DNA of 64,000 bases from Rhizobium sp. 16-449-1b (GCF_017741935.1 NZ_JAGHMH010000028.1:62001-126000), one strand, 5' to 3'. Positions 46,255 through 56,200 are shown, counted from the first letter of the stretch. Numbers and translations are program-made. The notes: a model not told the origin generated them from the letters alone.

Positions 46255-47565
46255 ATGTTCAATCATCAAAGGGCGAAAGCCCTGTTCAATAGTCGTGCCT
46301 TTGTCCGCTCGACCGCGACCGCGCTCGCGCTTCTGATCGCCGCCGGCACTGCCGCCGCCGACACCACAATCAAGTGGATGCATCTCGAAATCGATCCGAC
46401 CTATCTCGGCGTCTGGCAGCAGATCGTCAAGAATTACGAGGCCGAGCATCCAGGCACGAAGGTGGAAATGCAGTTCCTCGAAAACGAGGCCTTCAAGGCG
46501 AAGTTGCCGACGCTTCTGCAGTCCAACGATGCGCCTGATCTTTTCTACAGCTGGGGCGGCGGCGTCCTGAAACAGCAGCTGGCGACAGGCGCCCTGCTCG
46601 ATCTCAGCGAGGCGATGAACGCCAAGGATGGCGCGTGGGTGAAGACCTACAACCCGGCTTCCGTCAAGGGCCTGAGCTATGACGGCAAGATCGGCGCGGT
46701 CCCGTATGCCGTCGGCACCGTATCCTTCTTCTATAACAAGGAATTGTTCGCCAAGGCCGGCGTCGATGCGACCACGATCAAAACCTGGGACGACTATCTG
46801 GCCGCGGTCAAGAAGATCAAGGACGCCGGCATCGTGCCGATCGCAGGCGGTGGCGGCGAGAAGTGGCCGATCCACTTCTACTGGAGCTATCTGGTCATGC
46901 GTGATGGCGGCCAGAAGGTCTTCGATGCGGCCAAGAATGGCCAGGGCGAAGGCTTCAACGATCCGGCGATAATCAAGGCCGGCGAGCAGCTCGCCGAACT
47001 CGGCAAGCTCGAGCCCTTCCAGCCCGGCTACCTCGGCGCCACATGGCCGCAGACGCTCGGCGTCTTTGGCGACGGCAAGGCGGCGATGATCCTCGGCTTC
47101 CAGAACACCGAGGCCAACCAGCGCACCAATGCCGGTGACAAGAAGGGCCTGAACCCCGACAATATCGGCCGCTTCGCCTTCCCGGCCGTCACAGGCGGCG
47201 CCGGTGCCGTCACCGATACGCTGGGTGGCCTGAACGGTTGGGCCGTCACCAAGAAGGCGCCGCCGGAAACGCTGGACTTCCTCGCCTACCTCACCAATGC
47301 CGAGAACGAGCGGACCATGGCCAAGGCCGGCATGATCATCCCGGTCGCGGTTGGCGCGGAGGATGGCGTGACCAACCCGCTGCTGCATGAATCGGCCGAA
47401 CAGTTGGCGCATTCCACGTGGCACCAGAACTTCTTCGACCAGGATCTCGGCCCCTCGGTCGGCCGCGTCGTCAACGACGTGTCAGTCGCCATCGTCTCCG
47501 GACAGATGACGCCTGCCGATGGCGCCCAGCAGATCCAGGACGCCTTCGAGCAGGATCAGTTCTGA
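46255..47565 (+). CDS. Sugar ABC transporter substrate-binding protein (CUT1)
   Basis: Periplasmic solute-binding protein of 436 residues, family SBP_bac_1. The signal peptide ends AAGTAAA/DTT, and the mature chain begins IKWMHLEIDPTYLGVW. Typical motifs are YEAEHPGTKVEMQFLE, DLFYSWGGG, AVPYAVGTVSFFYNKELFAKAG and GKAAMILG. The sugar is unknown; the neighbouring ThuA and Gfo/Idh/MocA enzymes point to a disaccharide or plant-derived glycoside. Strong ribosome site GAGGAGGAG. The two permease genes follow within 67 bases. Confidence 0.93.
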   Translation: MFNHQRAKALFNSRAFVRSTATALALLIAAGTAAADTTIKWMHLEIDPTYLGVWQQIVKNYEAEHPGTKVEMQFLENEAFKAKLPTLLQSNDAPDLFYSWGGGVLKQQLATGALLDLSEAMNAKDGAWVKTYNPASVKGLSYDGKIGAVPYAVGTVSFFYNKELFAKAGVDATTIKTWDDYLAAVKKIKDAGIVPIAGGGGEKWPIHFYWSYLVMRDGGQKVFDAAKNGQGEGFNDPAIIKAGEQLAELGKLEPFQPGYLGATWPQTLGVFGDGKAAMILGFQNTEANQRTNAGDKKGLNPDNIGRFAFPAVTGGAGAVTDTLGGLNGWAVTKKAPPETLDFLAYLTNAENERTMAKAGMIIPVAVGAEDGVTNPLLHESAEQLAHSTWHQNFFDQDLGPSVGRVVNDVSVAIVSGQMTPADGAQQIQDAFEQDQF

Positions 47566-47631
47566 TCAAGACCATCGCGGCGCGAGGTACGCTCTCGCGA
47601 CGCCATTCGATGTCTGGAATGTGAGGTCCTC

Positions 47632-48573
47632 ATGGCCAATGTCAGCGCCGCCGCCGCAATAAGACCCGCGCGCATACCGGCCACTCAGTCCGCCCGGCGC
47701 AAACATCCGGCCGTTGCCGGCCGCCTGCCCGTGCTGCTGCTTTTCCTGCCGCCGGCGCTTCTGTTGTTCTCGATCTTCGTGATCCTGCCGATGGGCGAGG
47801 CCGCCTGGTACAGCCTTTACAAATGGGACGGCTATGGCCTGCCGACGCAATATGTCGGCATGCGCAACTTCGAACTCCTGTTCAAGAACGGCGCTTTCCT
47901 CACCGCGTTGAAGAACAACGCGATGATCATGGTGATCTCGATCGCGATCCAGATTCCGCTCGCCATCTGGCTGGCGATGATGCTGGCGCACCGCATTGCC
48001 GGCGTGGTCGTCTTCCGGCTGATCTTCTTTCTGCCCTACGTGCTCGCCGATGTCGCGGCCGGCTTGATCTGGCGCTTCGTCTATGACGGCGACTACGGCC
48101 TCTTCGCCTCGATCGCTCATCTGCTCGGTGTCGAGACGCCCTATGTGCTGGCCGACAAGGATCTGGCGATGTACGCGGTGCTCGGCGTGATCGTCTGGAA
48201 ATACTTCGGTTTCCACATGATGCTGTTCATCGCCGGACTGCAATCGCTCGACAAGAGCGTGCTGGAGGCCGCCGAGATCGATGGTGCCAGCGGCTGGCAG
48301 CGGTTCCGTTACATCACCCTGCCCCTGCTCGGATCGACCGTTCGCCTCTCCGTCTTCTTCGCCGTCGTCGGCTCGCTGCAGCTGTTCGACCTCATCATGC
48401 CTTTGACGGGCGGCGGTCCGTTCAATGCCACGCAGACCATGGTGACCTTCCTGTTCAACTTCGGCGTCGCCCGCATGCAGGTCGGGCTCGGAAGCGCCGT
48501 CGGCGTCGTGCTTTTCCTGATCTGCGTCACGCTCGCCTTCAGCTACAAACGGATATTCATGCGCCATGACTGA
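47632..48573 (+). CDS. CUT1 sugar ABC transporter permease (MalF-like)
   Basis: Inner-membrane permease of 313 residues with six main helices and the EAA-type cytoplasmic loop SVLEAAEIDGASGWQRFRYITLPLL (about 208-232). The N-terminal residues 1-30 are basic and hydrophilic. It works with the second permease, whose gene overlaps its end by 8 bases. No ABC ATPase gene is present in this unit. Confidence 0.93.
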   Translation: MANVSAAAAIRPARIPATQSARRKHPAVAGRLPVLLLFLPPALLLFSIFVILPMGEAAWYSLYKWDGYGLPTQYVGMRNFELLFKNGAFLTALKNNAMIMVISIAIQIPLAIWLAMMLAHRIAGVVVFRLIFFLPYVLADVAAGLIWRFVYDGDYGLFASIAHLLGVETPYVLADKDLAMYAVLGVIVWKYFGFHMMLFIAGLQSLDKSVLEAAEIDGASGWQRFRYITLPLLGSTVRLSVFFAVVGSLQLFDLIMPLTGGGPFNATQTMVTFLFNFGVARMQVGLGSAVGVVLFLICVTLAFSYKRIFMRHD

Positions 48574-49414
48574 CGTCGTTTCATCCGATCGGCTCAATGC
48601 CGGCACCAAAGCCTATCTCTACACCTCGCTGGTCATCATATCGGCCATCGTGCTGATCCCGCTGGTGACGACAGCGCTTGGCGGCTTCAAGGATCTGGGT
48701 GACCTGCGCACCAATCCGTTCGGCCTGCCGGTAGAGTGGCATGTCGAAAATTACACCGACATCCTGTTCGGCGATCGCTACTGGCGGCAGATGGTCAACT
48801 CGCTGCTCATCGCGGCGCTCACCGTCTTCCTCACCGTATCGGTGTCGGCCATGGCGGCCTTCACCTTCGCGCATGTCCGCTTCTTCGGCGCCGAGTTCCT
48901 GCTGAATTACTTCCTGATCGGGCTGATGTTTCCGGCCGCGACCGCCATTCTGCCGCTGTTCATCCGGATCCGCGATCTCGGGCTGCTCAATACGTATTGG
49001 GGCGTTGTGCTGCCGCAGGTGGCCTTCGGGCTCGGCATGAGCATCCTCCTGTTCCGGAACTATTTTCGAAACCTTCCGGAAGAATTGTTCCAGGCGGCGG
49101 TGGTCGATGGCTGCGGCTACATGCGCTTCTTCTGGCACATCTGCCTGCCGCTCTCGCGACCAATCATCGCCACAGTCAGCATCATCTCCTTCGTCGGCAG
49201 CTGGAACAGCTACATCCTGCCGCTGATCATGTTGAACTCGGAGAAGATGTACCCCTGGCCGCTCGGCATCATGGTCTATCGTGGCGAATTCGGCACCGCC
49301 TGGCAGCTGGTGCTCGCCTTCATCACGCTAACAATTATGCCGACCGTCATCGTCTTCTTCCTGGCGCAGAAGCACATCATCGCCGGCTTGACCGCAGGCG
49401 CGGTCAAGTCGTGA
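48566..49414 (+). CDS. CUT1 sugar ABC transporter permease (MalG-like)
   Basis: Inner-membrane permease of 282 residues with six helices and the EAA loop ELFQAAVVDGCGYMRFFWHICLPLS (about 173-197). The MalG-type C-terminus ends FLAQKHIIAGLTAGAVKS, the xxGxxxGAVK ending common to this family. The start overlaps the MalF-like gene. It is the last gene of the transporter unit and is convergent with the SDR gene, with only 17 bases between. Confidence 0.93.
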   Translation: MTDVVSSDRLNAGTKAYLYTSLVIISAIVLIPLVTTALGGFKDLGDLRTNPFGLPVEWHVENYTDILFGDRYWRQMVNSLLIAALTVFLTVSVSAMAAFTFAHVRFFGAEFLLNYFLIGLMFPAATAILPLFIRIRDLGLLNTYWGVVLPQVAFGLGMSILLFRNYFRNLPEELFQAAVVDGCGYMRFFWHICLPLSRPIIATVSIISFVGSWNSYILPLIMLNSEKMYPWPLGIMVYRGEFGTAWQLVLAFITLTIMPTVIVFFLAQKHIIAGLTAGAVKS

Positions 49415-49431
49415 CGATATCACGATGACGT

Positions 49432-50196
49432 TCAACCAAAGACAAGACCGCCGTCGACGATCAGGTTCTGGCCGGTAACCGCCCGCGCCCAGGGGCTGGC
49501 GAAGAAAAGCACGGCGTCGGCGGCTTCCTCCGGCGTCGTCACACGCCGCAGCGGCGTGCTGCCGGCGATGAGATCGAACAGCGCTTCGGGCGTTCCGGCG
49601 CTGGCATCGGTGGTCCGCAGCAATCCACCTGAGACCATGTTCACGGTGATGCCGTCAGGCCCAAGCTCGGCCGCGGCCGTGCGGGTGAGCGACAACAGCG
49701 CACCCTTCGCCGCCGTATAGTCATGATACGGCACAACCGGGTTCTGGAAGAGATTGGTTCCGATCGTGACGACACGCCCGAAGCTGGCTGCCGCCATGCC
49801 CGGGCGGGTGGCCTGGATGAGGTTCAAAGCACCCTTCACCGCCGTATCGAGTTGCGTGGTCATTTCCTCCCAGCGGAGCTCACCGAGCTTCGGGCGAGCG
49901 TCGCCGTTGAAGCTGAAATCGGCGAGCGCATTGTGCACCACCGTGGTCGGCGACCCCAGCCTGCGCGTGACATCCGCCACCAGTTCGCTCACGGCCGCGG
50001 CGTCGCGGATGTCGGCCTGAAACGCATACGCCCGCGCGCCAAGGCTTTCCGCCAGCGCCTCTGCCTGTTCCCGGCTGTTGCGATAATTGATCGCCACCTT
50101 CGCGCCCTCGCGGGCAAAAGCCCTGGCGATCGCAGCCCCGAGCCCACGCGCGGCGCCGGTTACGATCACCGTCTGCTCACTGATTGGCAATGTCAT
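49432..50196 (-). CDS. SDR-family oxidoreductase in the thi operon
   Basis: Short-chain dehydrogenase of 254 residues from the ATG at 50196, which overlaps the thiD stop (ATGA) and has AAGGAG upstream. The nucleotide motif is VTGAARGLGAAIA and the active-site motif is YTAAK. The usual catalytic serine position reads IGTN, so Ser is replaced by Thr, and the NNAG motif is altered to VHNAL. FabG-like in outline but unlikely to be the housekeeping FabG, because the gene is the last of thiM-thiE-thiD. Its role in thiamine metabolism is unproven. Confidence 0.88.
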   Translation of the reverse strand: MTLPISEQTVIVTGAARGLGAAIARAFAREGAKVAINYRNSREQAEALAESLGARAYAFQADIRDAAAVSELVADVTRRLGSPTTVVHNALADFSFNGDARPKLGELRWEEMTTQLDTAVKGALNLIQATRPGMAAASFGRVVTIGTNLFQNPVVPYHDYTAAKGALLSLTRTAAAELGPDGITVNMVSGGLLRTTDASAGTPEALFDLIAGSTPLRRVTTPEEAADAVLFFASPWARAVTGQNLIVDGGLVFG

Positions 50197-51014
50197 TTCG
50201 CGTCTCCTTCCTCTGTCGTCCAAAGTTCGTGAAAGTGCTGGACCGGACCATGTCCCGAGCCGACGTCGAGCGTGTCGGCAGCAGCCACCGCGCCGGCGAG
50301 ATAGGTCTTTGCGGCTGCCACCGCCTGTGGCAGCGTCGCGCCCTTGGCAAGCTCGGCCGCAAGTGCGCTCGACAGCGTGCAGCCGGTGCCGTGGGTGTTT
50401 GCGGTCGGGACCCTGGCGGCCTCGAACCAGGCGAGGCCCTTTTCCGTTGCCAGCACATCGGGGCTCTGGTCGCCTTCGAGATGGCCGCCTTTGACAAGCA
50501 CGGCAGCGGGTCCCAAAGCGCGCAGCGCTTCGGCCTGCTCGCCCATCTCCAGACGACTCTCGGCAATATCAGTGCGCAGCAACGCGGCGGCCTCAGGCAG
50601 ATTGGGCGTAAGCAGCGTCGCAAGCGGCAGCAGCCTGCGCAGAAGCACATCGACCGCAGCGGGATCGAGTAGCTTCGCACCACCCTTGGCCACCATCACA
50701 GGATCAAGCACGATCGGGATGCCGGTATGAAGCTTGAGAACGTCGGCGACCGCATCGGCGATTTCGGCATTGGCGATCATGCCGATCTTGACGGCATCGA
50801 CGCGGACATCCGCAAACACGGCCCCGATCTGATCCGCCACGAAGCCTGGCGGAACGAGATGAACGCCGGATACGCCCTGCGTATTCTGCGCGGTCAACGC
50901 GGTGAGCGCTGCCATGCCATAGACGCCGCGCGCGGCAAACGCCTTAAGGTCCGCCTGGATGCCCGCGCCACCCGATGGATCGGACCCGGCGATGGAGAGA
51001 ACGTTGCGGATCAT
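50193..51014 (-). CDS. thiD: Hydroxymethylpyrimidine/phosphomethylpyrimidine kinase ThiD
   Basis: Kinase of 273 residues that phosphorylates HMP twice to HMP-PP for thiamine synthesis. It opens VLSIAGSDPSGGAGIQADLK, the substrate and Gly-rich motif of the family, and near the end has the anion-hole and base motif THGTGCTLSSALAA. The start at 51014 has AAGGGAG upstream and overlaps the thiE stop (ATGA). Confidence 0.96.
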   Translation of the reverse strand: MIRNVLSIAGSDPSGGAGIQADLKAFAARGVYGMAALTALTAQNTQGVSGVHLVPPGFVADQIGAVFADVRVDAVKIGMIANAEIADAVADVLKLHTGIPIVLDPVMVAKGGAKLLDPAAVDVLLRRLLPLATLLTPNLPEAAALLRTDIAESRLEMGEQAEALRALGPAAVLVKGGHLEGDQSPDVLATEKGLAWFEAARVPTANTHGTGCTLSSALAAELAKGATLPQAVAAAKTYLAGAVAAADTLDVGSGHGPVQHFHELWTTEEGDAK

Positions 51015-51646
51015 CGTGATCTCCCTTGAATAGCCTCTGAAAGTTCGAGGGCGGCGGCGCGAGGATCGGTTGTGCCGCAAATCGCCGAGACGACGGCGAT
51101 CCCATCAGCGCCGGCGGCAAAGACACCGCTGACATGCGCGAGCTTCAGCCCGCCGATTGCAACGGAGGGAACCGGGCAGGCGGCGACGAGACGTGCAAGG
51201 CCGTCGAATCCGATCGGCTGTTTGTGGTCCGGCTTGGTCGGCGTCGCGAAGACCGGCCCGATGCCGGCATAATCGACCAGTGCGGCATCGACAGACCTCG
51301 CAAGCGCCTCGGTCTCCACCGACAGGCCAAGGATCATGTCGCGTCCGATCCGCTCGCGCGCGCCACGCACGACCATATCGTCCTGACCGACATGAAGCCC
51401 ATCAGCGCCGATCGCGACTGCCGCCTCGACATCATCGTTGACGACAAGCAGCGCGCCCGTCTCGGCAAGCGCTTCTTTCAACGCACGGCCGGCCTCGATC
51501 ATGCGCGCCGTGGAGGCATGCTTGTCGCGAAGCTGCACGACGGTGGCACCACCGGCAACAGCGCGCCTTGCTGTTTCGACCATGCCGATGTCTGCGCAAA
51601 GCTCGGGATCGAGGACGAGATAGAGCGAAAGATCGATCGTCCTCAT
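51011..51646 (-). CDS. thiE: Thiamine-phosphate synthase ThiE
   Basis: Enzyme of 211 residues joining HMP-PP and thiazole phosphate. It has the TIM-barrel signatures VVQLRDKHAS, LLVVNDDVEAAVAIGADGLHVGQDD and VDYAGIGPVFATPTKPD. The start at 51646 overlaps the thiM stop (ATGA). The upstream frame to 51718 belongs to thiM. Confidence 0.96.
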   Translation of the reverse strand: MRTIDLSLYLVLDPELCADIGMVETARRAVAGGATVVQLRDKHASTARMIEAGRALKEALAETGALLVVNDDVEAAVAIGADGLHVGQDDMVVRGARERIGRDMILGLSVETEALARSVDAALVDYAGIGPVFATPTKPDHKQPIGFDGLARLVAACPVPSVAIGGLKLAHVSGVFAAGADGIAVVSAICGTTDPRAAALELSEAIQGRSR

Positions 51647-52449
51647 AGCATCCGCACCCGCGCATTGTTGTCGATAGCGACGCCGTCTATCGCCGCGAGG
51701 GCGTCGAGAAACCGCCACGAAAATGAACCCGGTCCGTCAGCGGCCCGCGCCGCCTCTTCACCGACGACGGCGAACATGGCGAGTGCTGATATCGTCGCTT
51801 CGAACGGTGCATCCGGCCTGATCGCGGCGAAGGCGCCGACGAGGCATGTCAGCGAGCAGCCGAGCGCCGTCACCTGCGGCATCAGCGATGAGCCGCCTTC
51901 GATGCGGCAGCCGCGCGCGCCGTCGGTGACGAAGTCGACCTCGCCGGTCACCGCCACCACTGCCTGGTGCATGTTTGCGATATGGCTGGCGGCAGCTTCC
52001 GCCTGCTCCACGGGGTCACGGCTGTCGACACCCTGCCCCCGGCTTTCGCCACTGGCGAGCGCGATGATCTCGGACGCGTTGCCGCGAATGATGGTCGGGC
52101 GAAGCGCCAGCAAATCCGCGATGGCCTGCCTGCGAAAGGCAGTCGCATAGTGGGCGACGGGGTCGAGAACCCATGGCCTGGCGCTTTCGCCCGCCGATCT
52201 GGCGGCGGCGCGCATGCCGTTCATCCAGCTCGGCGAGAGCGTGCCGATGTTAACAGTCAGCGCGCCGGAGATGGCCGCGAACTCGCCGGCCTCTTCCTCG
52301 GCATGCACCATGGCCGGCGAAGCGCCGGCTGCCAGCAGCACGTTGGCGGCGATGTTCATCGCGACGAAATTGGTGATGCACTGAACGAGCGGCTTTTGCG
52401 CACGCATGGCATCAAGCATCGAACCGGGAGATCTGTCGTCTTTCATCAT
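51643..52449 (-). CDS. thiM: Hydroxyethylthiazole kinase ThiM
   Basis: Salvage kinase of 268 residues phosphorylating the thiazole moiety of thiamine. It has the family motifs VQCITNFVAMNIAANVLLAAGASPAM near residue 22, LDPVAHYAT and VAVTGEVDFV. The start is one of two adjacent ATGs (52449 or 52446), just downstream of AAGGGG, which lies in the hairpin described at 52450-52467. It is the first gene of thiM-thiE-thiD-SDR, under the TPP riboswitch. No thiazole or HMP synthesis genes are nearby, so the operon is a salvage route. Confidence 0.95.
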   Translation of the reverse strand: MMKDDRSPGSMLDAMRAQKPLVQCITNFVAMNIAANVLLAAGASPAMVHAEEEAGEFAAISGALTVNIGTLSPSWMNGMRAAARSAGESARPWVLDPVAHYATAFRRQAIADLLALRPTIIRGNASEIIALASGESRGQGVDSRDPVEQAEAAASHIANMHQAVVAVTGEVDFVTDGARGCRIEGGSSLMPQVTALGCSLTCLVGAFAAIRPDAPFEATISALAMFAVVGEEAARAADGPGSFSWRFLDALAAIDGVAIDNNARVRML

Positions 52450-52467
52450 GCCCCTTTCGGGCGGGGC
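52450..52467 (-). promoter_or_regulatory. Hairpin covering the thiM ribosome site
   Basis: On the minus strand GCCCC and GGGGC pair around an 8-base loop, and the right arm contains the AAGGGG ribosome site of thiM. This is the expected expression platform for translational control by the TPP aptamer upstream. Confidence 0.65.
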
Positions 52468-52510
52468 AAGACGCGGGAACCCTGATAGCAATGCCGAAGG
52501 GTCCGAGCGA

Positions 52511-52581
52511 CTCCCTCCGCCAGCATTATCTGGTTCAGGTTCAAAGGGTACTTCTCAGTCTGCCGTCGGCAAACGCCCCTG
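52511..52581 (-). ncRNA. TPP (thiamine pyrophosphate) riboswitch
   Basis: On the minus strand the conserved THI-box parts occur in order: the P1 strand AGGGGCG, then CTGAGA, ACCC, GAACCTGA, ACCAGATAATGCTGGC and the closing AGGGAG. It precedes thiM by about 60 bases and should lower expression of the thi operon when TPP is plentiful. Confidence 0.95.
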
Positions 52582-52666
52582 TCTCTCAATGGCTATGTTC
52601 TGTCAGAGAAGCCGACCGCTGTCACGCGCAAAATGAGAGCAGCCCGGAGCTGGCAATCTGCCTCGA

Positions 52667-53137
52667 TCAGGCGCCGTTCTCCTTGATCGCCTCCATGGCA
52701 ACGAAGGTCGATGTGTTGGCGACGAAGGGAAGGCTGGAAATCTTCTCGCCCAGAACGAGGCGATAATTGGCGATATCGGACGTGCGTATCTTCAGCAGAT
52801 AATCGAATGCGCCGGCGATCATGTGGCACTCCTCGACCTCCTGCAGCTTGCGAACGGCAACGTTGAAAGCGTTGAGCGCGTTCTCCCTGGTGTCGGAGAG
52901 TTTCACCTCGGTAAACGCCACATGGTTGCGGCCGAGCTTGTTGACGTCGATGATGGCGCGGAAGCCGAGAATGTAGCCATCCTCGATCAGCCGCTTGAGC
53001 CTGACCTGGCAGGGCGTGTTGGACAGGCCCACGCGCTTGGCAAGGTCGGTCACCGACATCCGGCCATCGGCGACGAGCGCCTCAAGTATGCGTTGATCAA
53101 ATTGGTCTATTTCCCTTATATTTCCCGCACCAGCCAC
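52667..53137 (-). CDS. putR: Lrp/AsnC-family regulator, probably PutR
   Basis: Regulator of 156 residues. The start is taken as GTG at 53137 because AAGGGA lies 6 bases upstream; the TTG at 53152 falls inside the palindrome. It has the Lrp helix-turn-helix (DQRILEALVADGRMSVTDLAKRVGLSNTPCQVRLKRL) and the C-terminal ligand-binding RAM domain (EVEECHMIAGAFDYLLKIRT). It diverges from putA. Rhizobial and Agrobacterium PutR proteins are Lrp-type proline-responsive activators of putA, and PutA here lacks its own DNA-binding domain, which supports the name. Confidence 0.9.
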   Translation of the reverse strand: MAGAGNIREIDQFDQRILEALVADGRMSVTDLAKRVGLSNTPCQVRLKRLIEDGYILGFRAIIDVNKLGRNHVAFTEVKLSDTRENALNAFNVAVRKLQEVEECHMIAGAFDYLLKIRTSDIANYRLVLGEKISSLPFVANTSTFVAMEAIKENGA

Positions 53138-53147
53138 AATAATTCCC

Positions 53148-53165
53148 TTCAATATGAATATTGAA
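53148..53165. promoter_or_regulatory. Palindromic operator between putR and putA
   Basis: Perfect 8-2-8 inverted repeat TTCAATAT-GA-ATATTGAA located 11 bases upstream of the putR start. AT-rich dyads of this kind are typical Lrp/AsnC sites, so it likely mediates PutR autoregulation and perhaps putA activation. Confidence 0.65.
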
Positions 53166-53257
53166 TAGCGAACTAAAGACTAGAACGCTCAAAATCAAGT
53201 GAAATTGACTTTTTGAAATCTGCTAGTTTTCCGACATCAGCGGATCAGGAGCCCAGC

Positions 53258-56200
53258 ATGGCAATCACCACCGACGCGGCAGCAGTCGAAGTCACAGTAG
53301 AGCAGGCCAACGGCTCTGCAAATCCCTTTGAAGGATTTGCCCCTCCGATCCGAGAACAGAGCGATCTGCGCCGCGCCATCACGGCTGCCTACCGCACGCC
53401 GGAGACGATCTGCGTGCCACGCCTGGTTGAAGCTGCCGCCCTTCCCGATCACGTCAGGAAAGCCGCCGCCGATACCGCCCGCAAGCTGATCGAGGCGCTG
53501 CGCGCCAAACACAAGGGAACCGGCGTCGAGGGACTGGTGCACGAATACTCGCTCTCCAGCCAGGAGGGCATTGCGCTGATGTGTCTGGCCGAGGCGCTGC
53601 TGCGCATTCCCGACACGGCAACACGCGACGCCCTTATCCGCGACAAGATTTCCGAGGGCGACTGGAAGGCACATCTCGGCGGCGGTCGCTCGCTCTTCGT
53701 CAATGCCGCGACGTGGGGTCTTGTCGTCACCGGCAAGCTGACGTCGACGGTTGCCGACCGCAGCCTTTCGGCCGCGCTGACCCGATTGATCGCCCGCTGC
53801 GGTGAACCGGTGATCCGCCGGGGTGTCGACATGGCGATGCGGATGATGGGCGAGCAGTTCGTCACCGGCGAGACCATCGACGAGGCGCTGCAGCGGGCAA
53901 AGCCGCTCGAGCAGCGCGGCTTCCGCTATTCCTATGACATGCTGGGCGAAGCCGCGACGACGGGCGCCGACGCGAAGCGTTACTACAAGGACTACGAGAC
54001 CGCGATCCACGCCATCGGCAAGGCGTCTGATCGGCGCGGCATCTACGAAGGTCCTGGTATCTCGATCAAGCTTTCGGCGCTGCATCCGCGCTACGCACGC
54101 GCGCAGAGCGCCCGCGTCATGGACGAATTGCTGCCGAAGGTGAAGGCGCTGGCGCTGATCGCCAAGTCCTACGACATCGGCCTTAACATCGACGCCGAGG
54201 AGGCCGACCGCCTCGAACTGTCGCTCGACCTTCTGGAAGCGCTCTGCCTCGACCCCGATCTGGAAGGCTGGAACGGCATGGGCTTTGTCGTCCAGGCCTA
54301 TGGCAAGCGCTGCCCCTTCGTGCTCGATTTCATCATCGACCTCGCGCGCCGGGCCGGCCGTCGCATCATGGTGCGCCTCGTCAAGGGCGCTTACTGGGAT
54401 GCGGAGATCAAGCGCGCGCAGGTCGATGGCCTCGCGGACTTCCCTGTTTTCACCCGCAAAATCTACACCGATGTCTCCTACATCGCCTGCGCCAGGAAGC
54501 TTCTGGCGGCGACGGACGCCGTCTTCCCGCAGTTCGCGACCCACAACGCCCAGACGCTGGCGACCATCTACCAGATGGCGGGTTCGGATTATTATGTCGG
54601 CAAGTACGAGTTCCAGTGCCTGCATGGCATGGGCGAGCCGCTTTACGACGAGGTCGTCGGCCGACAGAACCTGAACCGCCCGTGCCGCATCTATGCACCC
54701 GTCGGCACCCACGAAACGCTACTTGCGTATCTCGTGCGTCGCCTGCTGGAGAACGGCGCCAACTCCTCCTTCGTCAACCGGATCGCGGATCCAAACGTCT
54801 CCATCGACGAACTGATCGCCGACCCGGCCGAGATCATCTCGAAGATGCCGATCGTCGGCCAGAAGCACGACAAGATCTCGCTCCCCGGCGAACTCTACGG
54901 AAGCCGCGTCAACTCCGCCGGCCTCGATCTCTCCAGCGAAACGGTACTGAACCACCTGTCCCATCTGCTCGGCGAAAGCGCAACGAAGGGCTGGCGCGCC
55001 CTGCCGAGCCAGGCGACCGACATCAACGGCGCCCGCGACGTGCTCAACCCCGCCGACCACCGGGACGCGGTAGGCCAGGTTCGTGAGGCAACACCATCCG
55101 AAGTCGCGGCAGCAATGCAGGCGGCACAAGCGGCAGCGGCATCCTGGGCCGGCGTCTCGCCCGCCGACCGCGCAGCTTTGCTCGACAGCGCGGCCGACAT
55201 CATGCAGACGCGCATGGAAACACTGCTCGGCCTGATCATTCGCGAGGCCGGCAAGTCGGTGCAGAACGCCATCGCCGAAGTGCGCGAGGCGATCGACTTC
55301 CTGCGCTACTACGCCGAACAGGCGCGCCGCACACTGGGGCCGTCACACGCACCACTGGGACCCGTGGTCTGCATCAGCCCCTGGAACTTCCCGCTGGCGA
55401 TCTTCAACGGCCAGGTCGCGGCCGCACTCGTCGCCGGCAACCCGGTTCTGGCAAAACCCGCCGAGGAAACGCCGCTGATCGCCGCCGAGGCCGTCAGGAT
55501 CCTGCATGAGGCAGGCATTCCCCAGGATGTCGTGCAGCTGGTTCCGGGCGAAGGCAGTGTCGGTGCGGCGCTTGTCGCGGCGCCGGAGACGGCGGCCGTC
55601 ATGTTCACCGGCTCAACCGAAGTTGCCCGGCTGATCCAGGCCGAACTTGCCAAGCGGCTCTCCGCCGATGGCAAGCCGATCCCGCTCATCGCCGAAACCG
55701 GCGGCCAGAACGCGATGATCGTCGATTCCTCGGCCCTTGCTGAACAGGTCGTGGGCGACGTCATCGCATCGGCCTTCGACAGCGCCGGCCAGCGCTGCTC
55801 GGCGCTGCGCATTCTTTGCCTGCAGGACGACGTCGCCGACCGCACGCTGACGATGCTGAAGGGCGCACTGCGCGAACTGACGATCGCCAACACCAACCGC
55901 CTCTCCGCCGATATCGGTCCGGTCATCACCGCCGACGCGAAGGAGATCATCGAGACCCACGTGAGATCCATGCAGGCGCTTGGCCGCCAGGTCGAACGCA
56001 TCGAGCTGCCGACAGAGACACAGCATGGCACATTCGTCGCCCCGACGATCGTAGAGCTCAAGAACATCGCCGAACTGAAGCGCGAAGTGTTCGGGCCGGT
56101 GCTGCATGTCATCCGCTGGCGCCGGCAGGATCTGGACCGACTGGTCGATGAGATCAACGCCACCGGCTATGGCCTGACCTTCGGTCTGCACACGCGCCTC

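Noticed and set aside
47577..47603. Weak CGCGAG / CTCGCG hairpin between the sugar-binding protein and permease genes
   Set aside because: Only 6 base pairs in very GC-rich DNA; expected by chance.
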